From the NCBI GenBank assembly GCA_015680685.1, contig MNCI01037567.1, forward strand, positions 1 through 64,000: DNA of 64,000 nt. The letters run 5' to 3'. Position numbers and translations under genes: made by a program. This DNA is from Gnetum montanum (Eukaryota > Streptophyta > Gnetopsida > Gnetales > Gnetaceae). Of the stretch, positions 59,950 to 64,000 are shown piece by piece. Below the pieces are notes generated by a model. The model was not told the origin of the DNA. It did no database searches and was given only the letters and a program-made list of their open reading frames with translations. The stretch's first letter is position 1. The number at the start of each line of letters is the position of its first letter.

Positions 59950-60600
59950 ATTATATGTAGAAAACGTGAGGTGTATGAAGCCTTCACTCTTGTAATAGTT
60001 GTAACCGTCATATACTACTATATAAAGCCTAGAGCAAATTTGTTAAAGAAAAGGTTCTTTGAAAGGAGTGCTTCTACGAAACAAAAGCTTGTAAAAAAAA
60101 TTTCTAATGGCATTGTAAATAAGTTTTATCTATTTCCTGTAGTGTTATTTTTCATTTGACAATTATATTAAATAATTTTTTCTTATATGTCTAGCCTAGT
60201 CATTTGATAGCTATGTTCAGATGGAATGTCAGTTTTGGAATTGGTTATTTTCTCTATGAGTTAAGGTTTAACTTGTTTCTATTATTCTAGTTGAATAAGA
60301 TAGGTTTTATAAGTGTCCATTCTAAATCAGTATAACATTGTAGTAATGTCATCTTTGTTAAATTTTGAGCTTTGTGAATAATTTTATTTCCTTAGTTTCT
60401 TGCTTTGATTAGCAAAATGTTTGTGATCTAACTTTGGAAAGTTAGCTAAAAGATAGTTCAAAATTAAAGATTGCCAACTCCTATAAAACTGCTCATCCAT
60501 TATATTAATTAGACTTAATACTAGATTTGTAGGAAAGCTATTTAATTTTCTTTAATTATGCTAAGAAATAACTACATGGTATTAGTTAACCTTTTGTTAT
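59950..60600. other. No gene seen
   Basis: T-rich sequence without a supported frame or repeat partner. Confidence 0.35.
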
Positions 60601-61640
60601 GTCAAAACCTTATAGAAAATGAAGATTATAGAATGTGTGTGTAGGTTGTAGTTTTATAGGTCCATAAATAAACAAGAACTTTAACACAAGTGTTGAGTTT
60701 GAAATGAGATCTATGTTGAAACATCATTATGAAGACTAAGTGGGCAAGATGAAGACATGGAAGCAACCAAAGACTACGAACTAAATGAAGATGTTTCAAG
60801 GACTATTGGAATGCTAGAGAGATAAGAAAATGCCCAAACTTTAAAGAACATAAGTGGAAATAACACCCATAGAAAATAGCAAATGTCCATATGGCAAGAT
60901 AGATGTCTACTAGTAGACATCTATAGTATAAGTTGTACGTCTCTCCTACATTGCAGCCGATATTAGTTGGACATCTAATCCTCAAAATAGATGTTTACAC
61001 TAGTTGTTTGGTAGCCATTGCATGAATTCTAAGGAGTTTTTGGAAACTCCAAGGCTATAAGATGTCAAAATCTTGGGAATTATTCAAGTACTATTCACAA
61101 AAATTTCTATCATTGTCTATTCTAAGAAATTCTATTCTTACTCTCCATTGTAATATCATTTGCTTGATTATGATTGTACTAAGCTTCAAGTAAAAGGATT
61201 TGTAAATTTAGTTACACTCTTTCAATGTTCTTTTTCTTCTTTCTTGTAGCCGTATAGGGTTGATGTACTTCTTGTGAGAAGACATCCTTATTGAGCTTGT
61301 CAAGATCCTACAAGATTGAATGGTTTTGTGACATCAATATACTCCATAGCATAGCTCAATTTTATAAAGGTTGTGGAATTCTCTAAACCACATTTTGAGC
61401 TTGTCGAGACCTTACAGGGTTCTGTGGTTTCACAACGATGAAACACTCCAAAGTAGAGCTCAAAAATTGTATAGTGAATGGGCCCCTTCAAACCACATTT
61501 TTGAATAAACAAAGTCCAAAGATGTGCATGGATTCTACCCTCTAAGTGTGGATGTACCCAAGTTGGAAAACCATGTAAAATTTTATGTGCTTTTATGGTT
61601 GGTGCAATTTTAATTGGGGAACTTATTCAACCCCCCTTCT
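60600..61640 (+). repeat. Probable solo LTR
   Basis: Non-coding. It ends in AATTGGGGAACTTATTCAACC followed by CCCCTTCTAAG, a phrase style common at the 3' end of plant copia LTRs. It contains a palindrome and a cluster of AGACATCT motifs. The start is uncertain and no partner was found. Confidence 0.45.
60901..60922. repeat. 22 bp perfect palindrome
   Basis: AGATGTCTAC and its reverse complement GTAGACATCT meet around a central TA, so all 22 bases pair. The core AGATGTCT is the same motif that clusters in the LTRs of the nested element. Confidence 0.9.
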
Positions 61641-61890
61641 AAGTTCTTGATCCATAGCATAGTCATTAGCTACATATAAAATAAAACATCATTATGAAGA
61701 CTTTTCATAGTTAAAAAATATTTAGCCATATTTAGCTTGATTGTACCAGCAAAAGCTATTTGGGGGTATCCATGCCTTAGTAGTGCTAGAGACCAGCAGC
61801 CATCTAAAATGAGTAATCATAATAAGTTGTCTCCTAGCATAGGGTCATTCCCCTACACCAATAATGTGTTAACATGATAGTGTGTACATT
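61640..61890. other. Short spacer without a gene
   Basis: No frame is supported between the probable LTR and the gag relic. Confidence 0.3.
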
Positions 61891-63980
61891 TTATAATATT
61901 TGATTTGAAGGTGACTCGATGGATATCTCTAGAGTAGATTGAGAAGGATTCATAGCCATAGATACCTACATGGATTTAGGCAAATTATTGAACCTAAAGA
62001 AAGTCCTTTTTGAAGCTTATGCTTGAAATCACTTGAATTATCATCTAGTTGTAAGTTCATGGCCCACATAGCATTGTGTTGCTAAGGCTTCTATGATATC
62101 TTACCTTGCATAGGCAATGCAAGTGGCAAAAGAAGTATAGGTATGAGATGCATAGTATTGTGGTATATAATAAGGAGTATAATCAAAAGGAGACTCAACT
62201 TGTGGAGTGGTAGGTCTATGGTATTAAGAGGGACAGTCATGATCAGAAAAAGAATTGTAGCTTGGAGAGCCACTAGGAGATACAAGTTACAAGACATAAT
62301 ATCCATATGGATCTAGTTGGTGGTAAGGATACTACCACATTGGTGGTGACATTCCTCATGACTATGGGTTTTTCCATTGATGATAATAGTCTTGAGGTTG
62401 AGGTGGTACTCCACTTGGATAATACTATTACAAGTGGAACTGTTACTAATAATTACCTTGTGGATAAAGTAATCTGCTATGTGATTTCATTCTAACAAAC
62501 TTTGGATTCAAGGCATAAACCCTAGATTCTTGTAGGTGTAATAGTATTGGGCAACATCCCTTTAGATTTTCATACTTATAGATGTTACACCTTTCATCTT
62601 CTATTTAAAAATCTACAATCTTATCAATTAGTACAACCTTACCTTTCTAATCATGTTAGTCCTTGCCTAAATCCTTTTTTCTCCTTCTATCTTTATCTTT
62701 GTTCCCCTACTTTATTTTCTCCTCCATAATTTTTAGAGTAGTTTGGAACTTCTTGTCCAAGGAGTCACATATTTTATCCATTTAAAATGATATATTTGAG
62801 ACATATTTTTGAATTGATAAATTTTTTCTCTATATCACATCCTTTGGTGATGCTTCCTCCTTAGGATCGCAGAGACATACTTCCCTTTTTTGAAGGGAGG
62901 GATCTTTGTTATACTCCTTTGTAGTTTTTCTCTTCTTTGATTCTTCTTCTTCTTTAGCCAGTTGATCAATCAGCCTTTAGATCTAATGGGTTCTTATTTC
63001 TAATAATCTCTCTTGGCCACAAATCCCAAGAGTCTCTTTGGTTTAATTCTTGAGCCCATTTCTCATAGCAAAGCTACTTCCTTTGAGAAAACTCATGGCC
63101 TAGGCATTAGTATAGAAGAGAGTAATACCTTCCCAAGGTTGCATCAAGAGATTCATGATTAACTTGTTTTCACCCTTGAATTTATTTCCTCAAGTTTTAT
63201 ATTCTAGAGTACATTTGATATTTATCATTGAATAGTTCCAACATTGTATTCCATCTACAGATAGATTCTAGCTCCAAAGATTGATACCAAATTTTAGCTT
63301 CTTTGATGAGTAACCTAGGAAATACTTTAAGCCTCTACTACTCATTCTCAATGTTTTACAAGATATAAGCATCATGGAAGAATTGCAAATGATGTTACAA
63401 ATGAGCATTGTATCCTCCTTCAAACGTAGGAATGTTATTTATATCAAGTCGTTTATTCTGGCTATGTGAAAATATGAACTAACTCTAGGATGTTTATCAT
63501 GTTTCTTGTAGCAAGCAGTGGCTCATCATAGTCATCATATTCATGATGGTTACTATCATGGCCATGTGTCCTATGACATGGCCTACTATGCCTTCTTTCT
63601 AGATGATGTTCCTCCTCTTCTTAATGTTGCCTATGTTCCCTCCTCTCATCTCTACGATGGGGTATTTTGTCATCACCATCTTGGGTTCAATCATCTCTTC
63701 TTTGGTCTTACTCACATATTTCCTTATTAGAGCTTAATGATGAGTATGAAGCACTAGGAGAGTTATGCCAGCCTGCCCTCCTTCTTTGGTCCCTTAGTTC
63801 TTCTTCTGGTGAATGATTAAGAAGCCTTAGCCTTAAGGTTCCCTTGATTCTAGCACCAGTTCTCCCCTTACCTTAGTTTCTTATCAAGGTTAAACGTAAT
63901 CATTCATGAGTTGTGTTGTCCTTACTAAAGGAAGGAGGACTTTGATGTTGTGATCATCCTATTGGAAGTTTAGTATCCTC
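61890..63980 (-). pseudogene. Ty3/gypsy gag relic (runs off the window end)
   Basis: From 63980 the minus strand gives a charged Arg/Glu/His-rich segment (EEEEHHLERRHSRPCHR, then a HHEYDDYDEP block, 63700-63490), the capsid core at about 63420-63150 (HHLQFFHDAYIL, RLKVFPRLLIKEAKIWYQSL, SICRWNTMLELFNDKYQM), a basic tail, and a Pro/Tyr/Ser/Gln-rich region at 62510-62000 (SGVPPQPQDYYHQW). The IWYQSL and W...F..KY pattern matches gypsy gag. Stops are many. Its protease and pol would lie to the left but are not found, so it is truncated. Confidence 0.7.
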
Positions 63981-64000
63981 CTTTTTTAATTATGAGGTCA

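Noticed and set aside
62091-62306. Hydrophobic 71-codon minus-strand frame resembling a membrane protein
   Set aside because: It is an alternative frame of the Pro/Tyr/Ser-rich gag tail on the same strand; the Leu/Ile bias is a by-product.

Overview
This is plant nuclear DNA made almost entirely of old, nested LTR retrotransposons. I found no intact host gene, no tRNA or rRNA gene and no CRISPR. The very AT-rich, CpG-poor base composition, the heavy decay of every reading frame, and the mix of Tat-like Ty3/gypsy, Athila-like Ty3/gypsy, chromovirus-like and Ty1/copia pieces suggest a large, slowly purged plant genome. A gymnosperm is my best guess, but this is inference. Single N bases at 92, 19862, 52907 and 53363 look like contig joins in a short-read assembly.

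Layout: (A) 91-13282, a minus-strand Ty3/gypsy element with long LTRs made mostly of a hairpin-like sub-repeat. Its pol relic carries an extra RNase H between protease and reverse transcriptase. (B) 13630-28036, a minus-strand Ty1/copia element broken by three younger insertions: a CpG-richer block at about 14393-17470, a complete but gag-protease-only chromovirus-like element at 19491-23719, and a 1.5 kb insert inside its 5' LTR at 26370-27887. (C) 31107-47853, a 16.7 kb plus-strand Tat-like element with LTRs, a near-matching 5 bp target duplication, and gag and protease but no visible RT, RNase H or integrase. Its interior also holds a minus-strand, multi-exon gene relic with phase-consistent splice junctions. 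It sits inside an older minus-strand ORF relic (48290-47854 continuing at 31106-29150), and the frame lines up again across the insertion. (D) About 50690-53800, a minus-strand Athila-like gypsy relic in which a 455 bp contig between two Ns is inverted. Its 126 bp end is an exact reverse complement of the neighbouring contig. (E) 54480-56850, a second field of the hairpin sub-repeat, followed by a plus-strand ORF relic of unknown function (57290-59900). (F) About 60600-61640, a probable solo LTR with a 22 bp perfect palindrome, then a minus-strand gypsy gag relic (61890-63980).

The pieces do not form a host pathway. They record successive insertions: copia B and the unknown ORF are old targets; the chromovirus-like element, element C and the CpG-richer block came later. 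Most in-frame stops are TAA, TAG or TGA where Gln, Arg or Trp codons are expected, which fits deamination of methylated cytosines.
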